Shown: positions 25,476 to 34,780, counted from the first letter of the stretch. The stretch is 47,589 bases of DNA from Sulfitobacter sp. F26204 (GCF_026410305.1 NZ_JAPMLQ010000013.1:1-47589); one strand, 5' to 3'. A program made the numbers and translations. Notes: generated by a model from the sequence alone, not told the origin.

Positions 25476-25952
25476 GGGCTCGGTCGAGGTGTAATATGGG
25501 AATGTATCCAAGATCCGCATTCTGATCGTGTACTCATTTCGACAACCTACTTCCGCCACAGGTTGGCTCGATCGGACGGAAATTGGCGGTATAGTGCCTA
25601 AACATCGTCGGGAACGACAAAATGATGCGATCCGTAGCTTCGTGAATCTGATGTCTAAACCGAAAGGGCGAAACCCGATGCCTAGGATACAAGGAGTAAG
25701 AAGCACGCGAAATTCCATCAGAGGTCTCGGCGTCGATACTTCGGGGCGCATTGAAAGTGAGACATACGTGAACCATCGTGAAGCCTACCCAGACCGAAGG
25801 ATGGCATTGCGAACAGCCGGGTTCATATGTGTCCATACATGGAAATACAGCTGCCGCGCCCAACTGGCAGCGCGCTTGATGCATGCAAATTCACGCAGTA
25901 GTATCCACTGTGTCGCGTGCAGATTGTCTGGGCAATAAAAGGGGGTGCTTTG
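25476..25952. other. Intergenic stretch between pcaF and the AraC gene
   Basis: About 480 bases without a supported gene. Open frames on both strands (for example 25534-25884 on the minus strand) resemble no family I know and overlap each other. No terminator or clear promoter was recognised. It separates the pca block from the amine oxidation block. Confidence 0.4.
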
Positions 25953-26897
25953 ATGCAAGCGCTGAGCCGTATCACATCAGCGGTCATTCCGATTGAAATG
26001 CTGCGTGATGACATTAACAAGATTTGTGGTGCCTTCGAGATTGAACCCCCCTATCGCTGCGGGCCATCGCATGGGTTGGCTCGCAAACAAAAGATAAGTG
26101 GTTTTGACATTGCGCTGGTGTCGCAGGACGTGGCCATGGCGGCACGCACACGAACCTGTATACGGCGCGACCCGGGTGAACATTTTTTCATGCTGATACA
26201 GGATTTTGGCCAATGCGTTGTGCATCAAAATGGCACGTCCACGATGCTTGCGCCGGGGGATATGTTTATTGTCGACGCAACTCAGCCATCGAAATTTATA
26301 TACAACGGGCAATTGACCCATCAGGTTTCTATTCATCTACCGCGTGATGAAATATTGGGGCGCTTTGGGACGGCATGCGATGGCGGTATCGCTATCGACA
26401 GGGACGATCCATTGTGGCTGGCGATGCGGGCGGTACTGGTGAAGATGCTGCGCAGTTCGTCCGAAGCAAGTGGGCAGTTAAGTGAGGCATTCTATGGCTT
26501 GATGGGCGCTTATTTTCAGGAACGCCGCAGCCAAGTTACCGACCCGCGTGGGCAAACAATTGAACGGGCTTTGGGGCTAATCGCACGCCATTACCGCGAT
26601 CCGGAATTTGGGCCTGGGGCATTAGCATTGCGGTTGGGTGTCTCGTTGCGCAGTTTGCAGCGATACTTTGAGGCGCTAGGTGAGACGCCGGGGCAAAGGT
26701 TGGTTCAAAAACGCCTGTCTCAGGCCTATGCGGATCTGTCGCGCGACGAGGGGGCTGAGGTATCAGTGGTGGATTGTGCCTATGCCTGCGGATTTAATGA
26801 TCTCTCGCACTTCTACCGTGCCTTCCGGCAACGCTATGGCATGACACCCGGAGAGGTCAAAAGCCGTAGCCAGACGGCTGGCGCGATCGCCCAATAG
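25953..26897 (+). CDS. AraC-family regulator (FeaR-like)
   Basis: A 314-residue protein with an AraC-binding-like cupin N-terminus (LAPGDMFIVDATQPSKF) and a C-terminal double helix-turn-helix (ALALRLGVSLRSLQRYFEALGETPG, then VVDCAYACGFNDLSHFYRAFRQRYGMTPGE). The domain order and location before an aldehyde dehydrogenase and an amine oxidase match FeaR, the activator of phenylethylamine/tyramine oxidation genes in E. coli. The ATG at 25953 follows a GGGGGTG site; 25917 is an alternative. The inducer is probably an aromatic amine or aldehyde. Confidence 0.85.
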   Translation: MQALSRITSAVIPIEMLRDDINKICGAFEIEPPYRCGPSHGLARKQKISGFDIALVSQDVAMAARTRTCIRRDPGEHFFMLIQDFGQCVVHQNGTSTMLAPGDMFIVDATQPSKFIYNGQLTHQVSIHLPRDEILGRFGTACDGGIAIDRDDPLWLAMRAVLVKMLRSSSEASGQLSEAFYGLMGAYFQERRSQVTDPRGQTIERALGLIARHYRDPEFGPGALALRLGVSLRSLQRYFEALGETPGQRLVQKRLSQAYADLSRDEGAEVSVVDCAYACGFNDLSHFYRAFRQRYGMTPGEVKSRSQTAGAIAQ

Positions 26898-26997
26898 CTC
26901 TGTCGCGTTGGTCCAAGATGTACGTCAAATGAGTGCCTAGCTTGTCTTCCAGGGAGCATAATTGGCACCCGCCGATTATGGAAATTTGGAGGACATC

Positions 26998-28416
26998 ATG
27001 AAAGATATAAATGACGCGATCGGAATGATCATAGGGGGCGAAAGAGCGAAAACCACACAATGCTTTGACGTAACAAACCCTGCCACAGGCGGTGTGGTCG
27101 GCACAGCCCCCCAAGCTGGGCAGGTCGAGCTTGACCGGGCGGTTGCCGCGGCCGAGGCTGCTTTTCCGCTGTGGTCGGCGAAATCTGATGCTGAACTGGC
27201 AGCGGCTTGTAGCGCGGTGGCTGACAAGCTGGAGGAACATAGCGAGGAGCTTGCACAGTTGATCACTGCTGAGCAAGGCAAGCCCTTGGGCGGGATAGGC
27301 TCACGCTGGGAATTGGGCGGCGCGGTTGCGTGGGCGCGCTATACTGCGGGCCTGTCTTTGCCAATGGAAACTCTGCAAGACACCGACGAGGGCCGGGTTG
27401 AGATGTACCGTAAACCGTTGGGGGTGGTGGGCTCGATCACCCCGTGGAACTTCCCGGTGCTGATCGCGGTATGGCACATTCTGCCCGCACTGCGCACGGG
27501 CAATACCGTTGTATGCAAACCGTCGCCCCTGACACCGCTGGCTTCGCTGCGGATGATTGAGTTGATGAACGAAGTTCTGCCTGTAGGTGTGGTGAATTCC
27601 GTCAGTTGTCAGGATGGCGCGTTCAACATGGGGGCGGCGTTATCGTGTCATAAGGGTATTGCTAAGATTGTCTTTACCGGATCTTGCGGCACAGGCCAGA
27701 AGGTCATGCAGTCTGGCGCTGAAACGATGAAACGGCTGACCCTAGAAATGGGCGGAAATGATGCCGGTATTGTATTGCCCGACGCGAACCCCGAGCAGAT
27801 TGCAGAGGGCCTGTTCTGGGGCGCCTTCGTCAACAATGGTCAGACCTGTGCGGCGATGAAACGTCTTTATGTGCACGACGATATCCATGATGCTGTTTGT
27901 GAAGCTCTGGTGGCCTTTGCGCGAAACATCAAGGTCGGCGAGGGCACCCTGGAAGACAGCGTGCTTGGCCCGGTTCAGAACCAGATGCAGTTTGATAAGC
28001 TGTCGCGTTTGGTGGAGCAAGCCAAGGAACGCGGGCAGGTCTTGCTGGGCGGGGTGCCGGGGCAGGGCTTGTTCTATCCGCCCACGATCATCGCTGGAAT
28101 GGGGGCGGATGATCCGCTGGTTTACGAAGAGCAATTTGGACCAGCCCTGCCCATCATACGATACACGGATCTGGAAGATGCCCTGATGCAGGCAAATGCG
28201 CTGGATGTGGGATTGGGCGGGTCTGTCTGGTCTAGCGACATCGCGACGGCCAAATCGGTAGCGCTGCGGATGGAATGTGGATCGGTCTGGGTGAACAGCC
28301 ACGGGATGATTCAGCCGAATGCACCGTTTGGTGGGGCAAAAAAATCAGGACTTGGTGTTGAGTTCGGTGAAGAGGGCCTCAAGGAATACACTCAAATTCA
28401 AGTGATTTTGACCTGA
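26998..28416 (+). CDS. NAD(P)-dependent aldehyde dehydrogenase (aryl-acetaldehyde type)
   Basis: A 472-residue ALDH. The Rossmann part has GSITPWNFPVLIAVWHILPAL and KPSPLTPL, the catalytic Glu250 is in LEMGGND and Cys284 in NNGQTCAAMKR. It oxidises an aldehyde to the acid. Being between an AraC regulator and a copper amine oxidase, its substrate is probably the aldehyde made from an aromatic amine, such as phenyl- or indole-acetaldehyde. GGAGG precedes the ATG at 26998, so the frame from 26962 is shortened. Other ALDH substrates cannot be excluded from sequence. Confidence 0.85.
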   Translation: MKDINDAIGMIIGGERAKTTQCFDVTNPATGGVVGTAPQAGQVELDRAVAAAEAAFPLWSAKSDAELAAACSAVADKLEEHSEELAQLITAEQGKPLGGIGSRWELGGAVAWARYTAGLSLPMETLQDTDEGRVEMYRKPLGVVGSITPWNFPVLIAVWHILPALRTGNTVVCKPSPLTPLASLRMIELMNEVLPVGVVNSVSCQDGAFNMGAALSCHKGIAKIVFTGSCGTGQKVMQSGAETMKRLTLEMGGNDAGIVLPDANPEQIAEGLFWGAFVNNGQTCAAMKRLYVHDDIHDAVCEALVAFARNIKVGEGTLEDSVLGPVQNQMQFDKLSRLVEQAKERGQVLLGGVPGQGLFYPPTIIAGMGADDPLVYEEQFGPALPIIRYTDLEDALMQANALDVGLGGSVWSSDIATAKSVALRMECGSVWVNSHGMIQPNAPFGGAKKSGLGVEFGEEGLKEYTQIQVILT

Positions 28417-28489
28417 TCAAATGTTCTGCCGCCCGCCTCGATGGGTCGGGGCGGGCACTTGGAAACACAAATTTCATGAAGGAGAAAAC

Positions 28490-30472
28490 ATGTTACGCAA
28501 AACCATACTTGGGGGCAGTGCAGCCCTTGCCGTGCTGGCGGGGGGCGCGATGGCGCATCCGCTGGATGGGCTGTCCGGCCCGGAATACCTGACTATCAAC
28601 GAAATCCTGCGCGCTGGTAGTCTGGCCGGGGACGACACACTTTATCCGTTGATTGAACTCATCGAACCGCCCAAGGCTGACGTGCTCGCCTGGCAGGAGG
28701 GTGACCAGTTGGACCGGCGGGCGATGGTACATATGTCCAACGCCGATGGTTCGGGGTTTATTGAGGCAGTGGTGAACCTGACCAGCGGACAGGTCGAAGG
28801 AAGCAGCCCGGTCGAAGGGCAGCCAATGATTTTGTTTGCTGAATTTGCCAATGCGATGGGTGCCGCTTTGACCCATCCAGATATGATTGCGGGTCTGGAG
28901 AAACGTGGTTTGACGCCGGAGCAGGTGTTCTGCCTGCCACTGACCGCCGGGAATTTCTTTAACGATGAGGATGATGGCACCCGCCTGATGAAGGTGCCGT
29001 GCTATGTGAACCCTGACGGGTCCAACTTCTATGCCAAACCGATTGAAGGCATTTATGCCGTTGTTGATCTGCAAAGCGGGACCGCCTTGCGGGTGATTGA
29101 TGAGGGTCTCATTGCTGTGCCGGAAGATGGCTGGGGATATACCGGAGAAGAGATCGAGGCCCGCACAGGCCAGCGGCCCGAGATGAACCCGGCCATCCTT
29201 TCGCAAGAGGGCGGCGCAAACTTTACCTATAACAATGGTGCGCTGGAATGGGACATGTGGCGGATGCGGCTGCGGGTAGACAAACGGCCCGGCCCTGTCT
29301 TGTCGAACATTGACGTCAAAGACGGCAATGAATGGCGCTCGTTGATCTATCAAACGCATTTGTCCGAAGTTTTCGTGCCTTATATGGATCCCAGCGAGGG
29401 CCTGTATTGGCGCACCTATATGGACAGTGGCGAATACGGTTTTGGCCTGTTCCTGACGCCTTTGGTGGCGGGTATTGATTGTCCAAGTTACGCAACCTTC
29501 TTGCCTGCGATGATCGCGGATGATGGTGGCAACCCATTCGAAATTCCAGATGCGATATGTATTTTCGAGCGCAATATCGGTGACCCGGCATGGCGGCATT
29601 TCGAAGTCTTTGCGCAGGGCCCGGATCAATACTTGCCTGCCGAAGGACGTCCAGAGACGGAACTGGTGGTACGCACCGCGTCTGAAGTTGGCAATTATGA
29701 CTACCTAATCGACTACCGTTTCAAACAAAATGGGCAGATCGAGATCAAGATCGGGGCGACTGGCTTGGACGGAGTCAAAGGGGCCAATGCCACGTCGATG
29801 GATGATCCAACAGCGGCGGCGGAAACCGAATATGGCACCTTGATTGCCCCTAATCTGGTGGCGGCCAATCACGATCACTATTTCAATTTCCGAATTGATT
29901 TTGACATCGACCAACCAAGCAACCGATTTATGACGATGGATATCGTTGCTGCGGACGTTGCCGATGACAGCCCCCGGCGGTCGCTGTGGAAGGTCGAGCA
30001 CAGCATGCCGAAATCCGAGATGGAGGCTACGTATCAGGTCTCATCCTTCAAGCCGCGTTATTTCATGTTACAGAACCCTGATCGCAAGGGACCATTGGGA
30101 CATAACCCTGCTTATATGATCCATCACGGCAGCGTTGCCTATGGGCCGTTTGATTTTGAAAATGACCCGCCGATGATCCGAAACGCCTATATCGAGAATT
30201 CGGTTTGGAATACTGTGCATGATGCGGCTGAACGCTATGCGGGTGGCAAATTCGCCTTGCAAAGTGACGGGTCCGATACGCTGGCTCAATGGGTAAAGGA
30301 TGACAAGCCGTTGCAGGATCAGGATATTGTCACGTGGTTTACGGCAGGGTTCCACCATGTGCCGCGGACCGAAGACTGGCCCGTGATGTCAACGGAATGG
30401 AAGACGGTGCATATCATGCCGCATAACTTCTTCCCTATGAACCCTGCGATCACCATACGCGACCCACAGTAG
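28490..30472 (+). CDS. Copper-containing primary amine oxidase (TynA-like)
   Basis: A 660-residue periplasmic enzyme. The signal peptide MLRKTILGGSAALAVLAGG ends at AMA before HPLDGL. Tyr403 in VGNYDYLIDY is the precursor of the topaquinone cofactor, Asp312 in YMDSGEYGFG is the catalytic base, and the Cu ligands are His461 and His463 (NHDHYF) plus one of the histidines in GFHHVPRTEDWP (622/623). It oxidises primary amines to aldehyde, ammonia and H2O2 in the periplasm. The ATG at 28490 has a GAAGGAG site. The family covers phenylethylamine, tyramine, tryptamine and histamine; the specificity is unknown. It is followed by a strong terminator. Confidence 0.9.
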   Translation: MLRKTILGGSAALAVLAGGAMAHPLDGLSGPEYLTINEILRAGSLAGDDTLYPLIELIEPPKADVLAWQEGDQLDRRAMVHMSNADGSGFIEAVVNLTSGQVEGSSPVEGQPMILFAEFANAMGAALTHPDMIAGLEKRGLTPEQVFCLPLTAGNFFNDEDDGTRLMKVPCYVNPDGSNFYAKPIEGIYAVVDLQSGTALRVIDEGLIAVPEDGWGYTGEEIEARTGQRPEMNPAILSQEGGANFTYNNGALEWDMWRMRLRVDKRPGPVLSNIDVKDGNEWRSLIYQTHLSEVFVPYMDPSEGLYWRTYMDSGEYGFGLFLTPLVAGIDCPSYATFLPAMIADDGGNPFEIPDAICIFERNIGDPAWRHFEVFAQGPDQYLPAEGRPETELVVRTASEVGNYDYLIDYRFKQNGQIEIKIGATGLDGVKGANATSMDDPTAAAETEYGTLIAPNLVAANHDHYFNFRIDFDIDQPSNRFMTMDIVAADVADDSPRRSLWKVEHSMPKSEMEATYQVSSFKPRYFMLQNPDRKGPLGHNPAYMIHHGSVAYGPFDFENDPPMIRNAYIENSVWNTVHDAAERYAGGKFALQSDGSDTLAQWVKDDKPLQDQDIVTWFTAGFHHVPRTEDWPVMSTEWKTVHIMPHNFFPMNPAITIRDPQ

Positions 30473-30491
30473 TCTGCGCGGTTCGCAATAG

Positions 30492-30517
30492 GGCCCCCGG
30501 TGCAGACCGGGGGCCTT
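30492..30517 (+). terminator. Strong hairpin terminator after the amine oxidase gene
   Basis: GGCCCCCGGT-GCAG-ACCGGGGGCC forms a perfect 10-bp GC-rich stem with a four-base loop, followed by only TT. It lies 20 bases after the stop codon. It is probably the end of the AraC-ALDH-amine oxidase transcript, although the T-run is short. Confidence 0.75.
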
Positions 30518-30929
30518 AACACTCGCCTGAACTGGGACTGTTGCAATAATTTTGACAAAGCTGAACCGGCTTCAGCCTTCACCTCATTTATGCGACGGCA
30601 CCGTATAGGGTATCGATGAACTCAATTTCGTCTGCGACACCCGGTTGCTTATAATATATTTGGCCATCGTTTGATTGTTCGGATCGTCTCAATGCTGCAT
30701 AGGGTCGCCCTAGCCGATGAAAATTTTGTCGATAGCCAAGGAGTCTTTTCTTAACGGCGTGATCGCTCTAGTTCAGATTGTTCCACCACTTTCTGTCGAT
30801 GTGCCCGATGCGGTCAAAACTGATGCCACTGTCACATCTATATTAACAACACTTCCGTATGCCTAATAGATCAACGCCCCAACGGGCATTGTTGGCTGGA
30901 TAAAACCGGGGCAGCTGTTTTCGGGAAAA
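30518..30929. other. Intergenic stretch between two convergent transcripts
   Basis: No gene is supported. It contains a GCTGAA/TTCAGC hairpin (about 30560-30576) and a GCCC-GTTG-GGGC hairpin on the minus strand (about 30876-30887) just after kynU. The latter might be a weak kynU terminator. No T-tract is present at either site. Confidence 0.4.
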
Positions 30930-32171
30930 TCAAGTAATCACGTCAAGCTCTCTGTATCTCGGCTTGGCCCAAACCCTTTTATCGATACAGTCGGCCATGA
31001 TTTCTACAGCATCAAAAATATCTGCAAAGCCCAGATAGTATGGCGCAAAACCGAACCGCATGATTGAGGGAGCCCGAAAATCACCGATAACACCCTTTTC
31101 GATCATTGCTTTTATAACCGGGTAGCCATTCTCGAACTCAAATGAAACGTGGCTGCCGCGTTTCAGCGGATCAGTTGGTGAAACAAGTTTCAGTGCTTTA
31201 CAGCTTGGGTGTTGCGCGACCAGATCAATAAACAACTGGGTCATTTTCTGGCTCTTGGCGCGGATGCTTTGAATGTCCATGGTGTCAAAAAGATCAAGTG
31301 AGATCTCCACACCTTTCATCGACAAAACCGGTTGAGTGCCACAGAGGAACCGGTTGATACCTGTTGCAGGCGTATAAGCCGGATCGAAAGCAAAAGGCGA
31401 CGCATGTCCCATCCACCCAGATAGCGGTTGGGTTGCAACCTCTTGATGCCGATTGGCCACGTAGATGTATGCTGGTGAGCCAGGCCCACCATTCAGGTAT
31501 TTATAAGTGCATCCGACTGCGAAATCCGCGTTGATTCCATCAAGGTCCATCGGCAAGACACCAGCGGAATGGCACAAATCCCAGATGATCAGCGCCCCGG
31601 CGTTATGCGCCAGCTTCGTAACCCGCTCCATATCGTGCAGCTTACCGGTTTTGTAATCGACGTTTGACAGCAGGATGACGGCAACATCCTCGTCAATCAG
31701 GTCCGCGATGTCATCATCCGCATTTGCGAGCAAGCGGGTCGAGTAGGTGCCGGGCTTTGCCTTCATCGCGCCCTCGATCATGTAAAGATCGGTTGGGAAA
31801 CTTGCGGTTTCCGACACAATGACATGGCGATCATTTCGCATATGCATCGCGGCACGCAATGCCTTGTAAATATTGATGGAAGTGGTGTCGCAGACAACCA
31901 TCTGCCCCGGCCCTGCACCTATCAAATTGCCTATCCTGTCGCCAAGATCTCCGGGCATCGTGTACCAACCTGCGGCACCCCAACTGCGGATCAGGCCGCT
32001 GCGCCATTCTTTAGTGATCGTCGTCTCCAACTTTTCGGCGGCATCTTTTGGCTGCGCACCAAGAGAGTTGCCGTCCAAATAGATGAGGCCTGCATCCAAG
32101 CAAAACTGATCACGGGTTGCGGCCATGGGATCAACCTGGTCCAGCTCAAGGCAGTCATTTCTGGTTATCAT
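30930..32171 (-). CDS. kynU: Kynureninase (KynU)
   Basis: A 413-residue PLP enzyme of fold type I. The N-terminus has the GLIYLDGNSLG signature, the PLP lysine is Lys224 in GCTYKYLNGGPG, and Asp198 in IWDLCHSAG contacts the pyridine nitrogen. The C-terminal IMRFGFAPYYLGFADIFDAV is also typical. It cleaves kynurenine to anthranilate and alanine. The ATG at 32171 has GGAGCGG upstream; the annotated longer frame to 32252 would reach into the divergent promoter. It is divergent from the GntR-kynA-kynB operon. Confidence 0.93.
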   Translation of the reverse strand: MITRNDCLELDQVDPMAATRDQFCLDAGLIYLDGNSLGAQPKDAAEKLETTITKEWRSGLIRSWGAAGWYTMPGDLGDRIGNLIGAGPGQMVVCDTTSINIYKALRAAMHMRNDRHVIVSETASFPTDLYMIEGAMKAKPGTYSTRLLANADDDIADLIDEDVAVILLSNVDYKTGKLHDMERVTKLAHNAGALIIWDLCHSAGVLPMDLDGINADFAVGCTYKYLNGGPGSPAYIYVANRHQEVATQPLSGWMGHASPFAFDPAYTPATGINRFLCGTQPVLSMKGVEISLDLFDTMDIQSIRAKSQKMTQLFIDLVAQHPSCKALKLVSPTDPLKRGSHVSFEFENGYPVIKAMIEKGVIGDFRAPSIMRFGFAPYYLGFADIFDAVEIMADCIDKRVWAKPRYRELDVIT

Positions 32172-32274
32172 TTTCGGTCCGCTCCCAAATAGGGTGCTTA
32201 TCCATAAATCATATAATATCACTTGATCAAGTATAAATATTATACAATACATGAATTCATATAAAGGTGATCTT
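32172..32274. promoter_or_regulatory. Divergent promoter region of kynU and the GntR-kynAB operon with palindromic operators
   Basis: The AT-rich 103-base gap holds ACTTGATCAAGT (32221-32232, a perfect 12-bp palindrome) touching GTATAA-ATA-TTATAC (32231-32245), and ATGAATTCAT (32251-32260). The TATAAT-like sequences inside them can serve as -10 boxes on either strand. The GntR protein encoded immediately to the right is the natural ligand, so the palindromes are candidate operators for both transcripts. AAGGTGA before the ATG at 32275 is its ribosome site. Confidence 0.6.
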
Positions 32275-33003
32275 ATGACGCTTTCCTCCGCTGAAAAAGT
32301 TTATCAGGCCATTCGGAACAAAATCCTGAAGGGTGAGTTTCCCGCCGGCAGCCCCTTGCGGGCCTCTGCTTTGGCGCGGGATTTTGGCTGGGGGTTGACG
32401 CCCATTCGCGAGGGCCTGACACGGCTGCTGAGCGAAAAACTGGTGCAGGTCGCCTTTAATAGCGGATTTGCGGTTACTGCCATTTCAAGTGAGGAGCTGA
32501 CCGACCTTGGTGCGGTCAGAGCGCTGATTGAAACAGAGATGCTGGATCTTGCAATCCGTAATGGCGATGAAGATTGGGAAGGTCGCGTTGTGGCGGCTGC
32601 ATATCAGTTGAACCGTGTTCCCGTCCCTAATCTGGCAATGGATGAGGACGGCCTGACGCGTTGGGAAATCCGGCATCAGGGTTTTCATGATGCGTTGGTA
32701 TCTGCGGGAACATCAGAGTGGCTCATCCACCTAAGAAGCCAGATTGATGCGCAGTTGCAGCTTTATCACCGCAATATCCTGTTGGGCCTGAGAGAGGCCG
32801 CGCAGACGCAAACCCAAATCATCGCAGAAGTGGATCAACTGCTTGCCCAATGTATGGGTGCGCAAGGACACACCGATCTGATGGAGGCTGCATTGGAGCG
32901 CCGCACTGACGAGGCACTGGCGCTGTTTCGGACACATGCTGCGCTTTCGCTGCAGTGTTATTCGCAATTGCAGAACATGATGATTGAACACAAAGCGGCA
33001 TAA
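32275..33003 (+). CDS. GntR-family regulator of the FadR/FCD type
   Basis: A 242-residue GntR protein. The winged helix-turn-helix reads VYQAIRNKILKGEFPAGSPL and LARDFGWGLTPIREGLTRL. The C-terminal FCD effector domain has LTDLGAVRALIETEMLDLAI, HQGFHDALVSAG and a late HTDLMEAALERRTDEAL with metal-binding histidines. It lies upstream of kynA with 13 bases between, and divergent from kynU, so it most likely controls tryptophan catabolism. The effector may be kynurenine or anthranilate. It is different from the Lrp-type KynR of pseudomonads. Confidence 0.85.
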   Translation: MTLSSAEKVYQAIRNKILKGEFPAGSPLRASALARDFGWGLTPIREGLTRLLSEKLVQVAFNSGFAVTAISSEELTDLGAVRALIETEMLDLAIRNGDEDWEGRVVAAAYQLNRVPVPNLAMDEDGLTRWEIRHQGFHDALVSAGTSEWLIHLRSQIDAQLQLYHRNILLGLREAAQTQTQIIAEVDQLLAQCMGAQGHTDLMEAALERRTDEALALFRTHAALSLQCYSQLQNMMIEHKAA

Positions 33004-33016
33004 AAAGGGAATGAAC

Positions 33017-33907
33017 ATGACTGGCGAGAAAAGCAAAGATAAGATGTTGGAACGGGGCATCGAAGATACCCTCGTCACGGATTTCGCCGGTGAAGAACGG
33101 TCAAGCTACGGAGATTTCCTGCAGCTCAAAACCTTGCTGAACTTGCAAAAGACATTTCAGGATCCGCCGCAACCCGATGAATTGCTGTTCATCATCATTC
33201 ATCAGGCCAGCGAGCTTTGGCTGAAACTGCTGCATTATCAGATCAAAGCCATGCGCGATGATCTTCGCGCTGACAAATTCGGCCCTGCCATCAAACACGT
33301 GGCACGGATCAAATCGATTCAGCGGCAATTGATTGTGTCTTGGGAAACATTGCTGACCATGACGCCTGCGGACTACCTGCTGTTCCGCGATGCTTTGGGC
33401 AGCAGTTCAGGCTTTCAAAGCTATGGCTATCGCCGGATCGAGTTCATTCTCGGGAATCGGGACCGCTCAACGTTGAGTGTCCACAAACACGACGCTGACG
33501 TCACAGAGATGCTTGAACAAGATATTGCAGAACCCGCGGTCTACGATGAGGTGATCCGGTTGCTGGCCCGCCAAGGCTTTGATGTCCCGGCTGACCTGCT
33601 GGAACGTGATTTTAGCAAACCCTACGCAGGTGATGATCGTATCGTTAAAATCTGGAAACAGGTTTATCTTGATACCGAAAGATATTGGGATCTGTATTGC
33701 CTTGCCGAGGCCCTGTTGGATGTGGAAACCCTGTTTCAGCGGTGGCGGCATGATCATGCCGCCGCGGTTGAGCGCGTGATCGGGATGCAGCACGGCACCG
33801 GTGGTTCCTCAGGTGTTGCGTTCCTCAAAAAGGCGTTGGACCTTCGGTTCTTTCACGATCTTTATGATGTGCGTTCTGATATGTTTTATAAGGCGAAAAA
33901 GTCATGA
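33017..33907 (+). CDS. kynA: Tryptophan 2,3-dioxygenase (KynA)
   Basis: A 296-residue heme dioxygenase. The N-terminal YGDFLQLKTLLNLQK and FIIIHQASELWLKLLHYQI (distal His) are diagnostic, as are SSSGFQSYGYRRIEFILGN, the heme-ligand region WRHDHAAAVERVIG and HGTGGSSGVAFL. It oxidises tryptophan to N-formylkynurenine. The ATG at 33017 has AAAGGGA 6 bases upstream; the ATG at 33011 is too close to it. It overlaps kynB by ATGA. Confidence 0.94.
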   Translation: MTGEKSKDKMLERGIEDTLVTDFAGEERSSYGDFLQLKTLLNLQKTFQDPPQPDELLFIIIHQASELWLKLLHYQIKAMRDDLRADKFGPAIKHVARIKSIQRQLIVSWETLLTMTPADYLLFRDALGSSSGFQSYGYRRIEFILGNRDRSTLSVHKHDADVTEMLEQDIAEPAVYDEVIRLLARQGFDVPADLLERDFSKPYAGDDRIVKIWKQVYLDTERYWDLYCLAEALLDVETLFQRWRHDHAAAVERVIGMQHGTGGSSGVAFLKKALDLRFFHDLYDVRSDMFYKAKKS

Positions 33908-34725
33908 CCTACCGCGGTTTTTCAGGTGCCAAGCTTGAGCAAGAGTATTCACCAAGTTCGATGATGGAAGAGGACCTGAGCGTCTTTTTGCAACGTTATG
34001 TGGATGAGAGTAAAAAGGCGCGCGCGCAACATCCTGTTCAGGAAATGCTGCGATATGGCGATCATGAGGATGAAACGCTTGACTACTTCCCTTGTTCTTT
34101 GCCGGACGCGCCTTTGCATGTTTTTATCCACGGCGGATATTGGCAGCAGCTAAGCCACCGTGAAGCGGCGTCCATGGCCCCTTCGATCCTTTCAGCGGGA
34201 AGCAATTTTGCAACTTTGAACTACACAATTGCGCCAGCGGGTCACATCCGCGACATGGTTGATCAATGCGCCCGCGCGGTTATCTGGCTAAAGGGGCAAG
34301 CGGCAGAGTTAGGTTTTGACCCGAAACGTATCGTTATCTCCGGCCACAGTGCCGGTGCCCAACTGGCCGCAATGCTTATCAATGATCTGGATGGCGTATT
34401 TGCGCAAAACCACGTGACGATCGAGTCTGCCATTCTGATCAGCGGCATCTACGATCTCGAACCGATCCGCTTTACCTCGGTGGACAAGCCGCTCAACCTG
34501 ACGGAACAGGATGTCCGCGCGCTCTCACCGATGAATTTTAAACCTGCGGTGTGTTCCAAGGCCAAAGTTGTTGTCGCGCAAAATGACACGGCGGAGTTTG
34601 TCCGACAAAGCAAAGAATACTACGCGCATCTAAAGTCCAACGGGATACAAGGTAGCCTGGAGATTGTTCAGGACTATCACCATTTCGATATCATCCTTCG
34701 GCCTGAAACATTTGAGCATCCGTAA
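33904..34725 (+). CDS. Arylformamidase, alpha/beta-hydrolase type (KynB function)
   Basis: A 273-residue alpha/beta hydrolase. The oxyanion motif HGGYWQQLSH is that of formamidase/esterase relatives, the nucleophile Ser is in ISGHSAGAQLAA, and the late His is in DYHHFDII. It hydrolyses N-formylkynurenine to kynurenine. This is the eukaryotic/alpha-beta type of kynurenine formamidase rather than the metal-dependent cyclase-type KynB common in bacteria. It is coupled to kynA by an ATGA overlap, which supports the role. Confidence 0.85.
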   Translation: MTYRGFSGAKLEQEYSPSSMMEEDLSVFLQRYVDESKKARAQHPVQEMLRYGDHEDETLDYFPCSLPDAPLHVFIHGGYWQQLSHREAASMAPSILSAGSNFATLNYTIAPAGHIRDMVDQCARAVIWLKGQAAELGFDPKRIVISGHSAGAQLAAMLINDLDGVFAQNHVTIESAILISGIYDLEPIRFTSVDKPLNLTEQDVRALSPMNFKPAVCSKAKVVVAQNDTAEFVRQSKEYYAHLKSNGIQGSLEIVQDYHHFDIILRPETFEHP

Positions 34726-34748
34726 CGTCTTAGCAAAGGGCAAACTTC

Positions 34749-34770
34749 GGGTGAAAAACACCCTTCCTTT
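34749..34770 (+). terminator. Hairpin terminator after the kyn operon
   Basis: GGGTG-AAAAA-CACCC followed by TTCCTTT lies 24 bases after the formamidase stop and before the convergent ABC permease gene. The stem is 5 bp with a short T-rich tail, so it is a plausible but modest intrinsic terminator. Confidence 0.55.
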
Positions 34771-34780
34771 CAGCACCCAC

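Noticed and set aside
28493..29629. A 378-codon open frame on the minus strand
   Set aside because: It is fully antisense to the amine oxidase gene, has no family resemblance and reflects codon bias of the plus-strand gene.
26998..30472. Phenylethylamine to phenylacetate pathway as the sole role
   Set aside because: No paa genes are in the window, so the phenylacetate branch is not supported here although it cannot be excluded in the genome.
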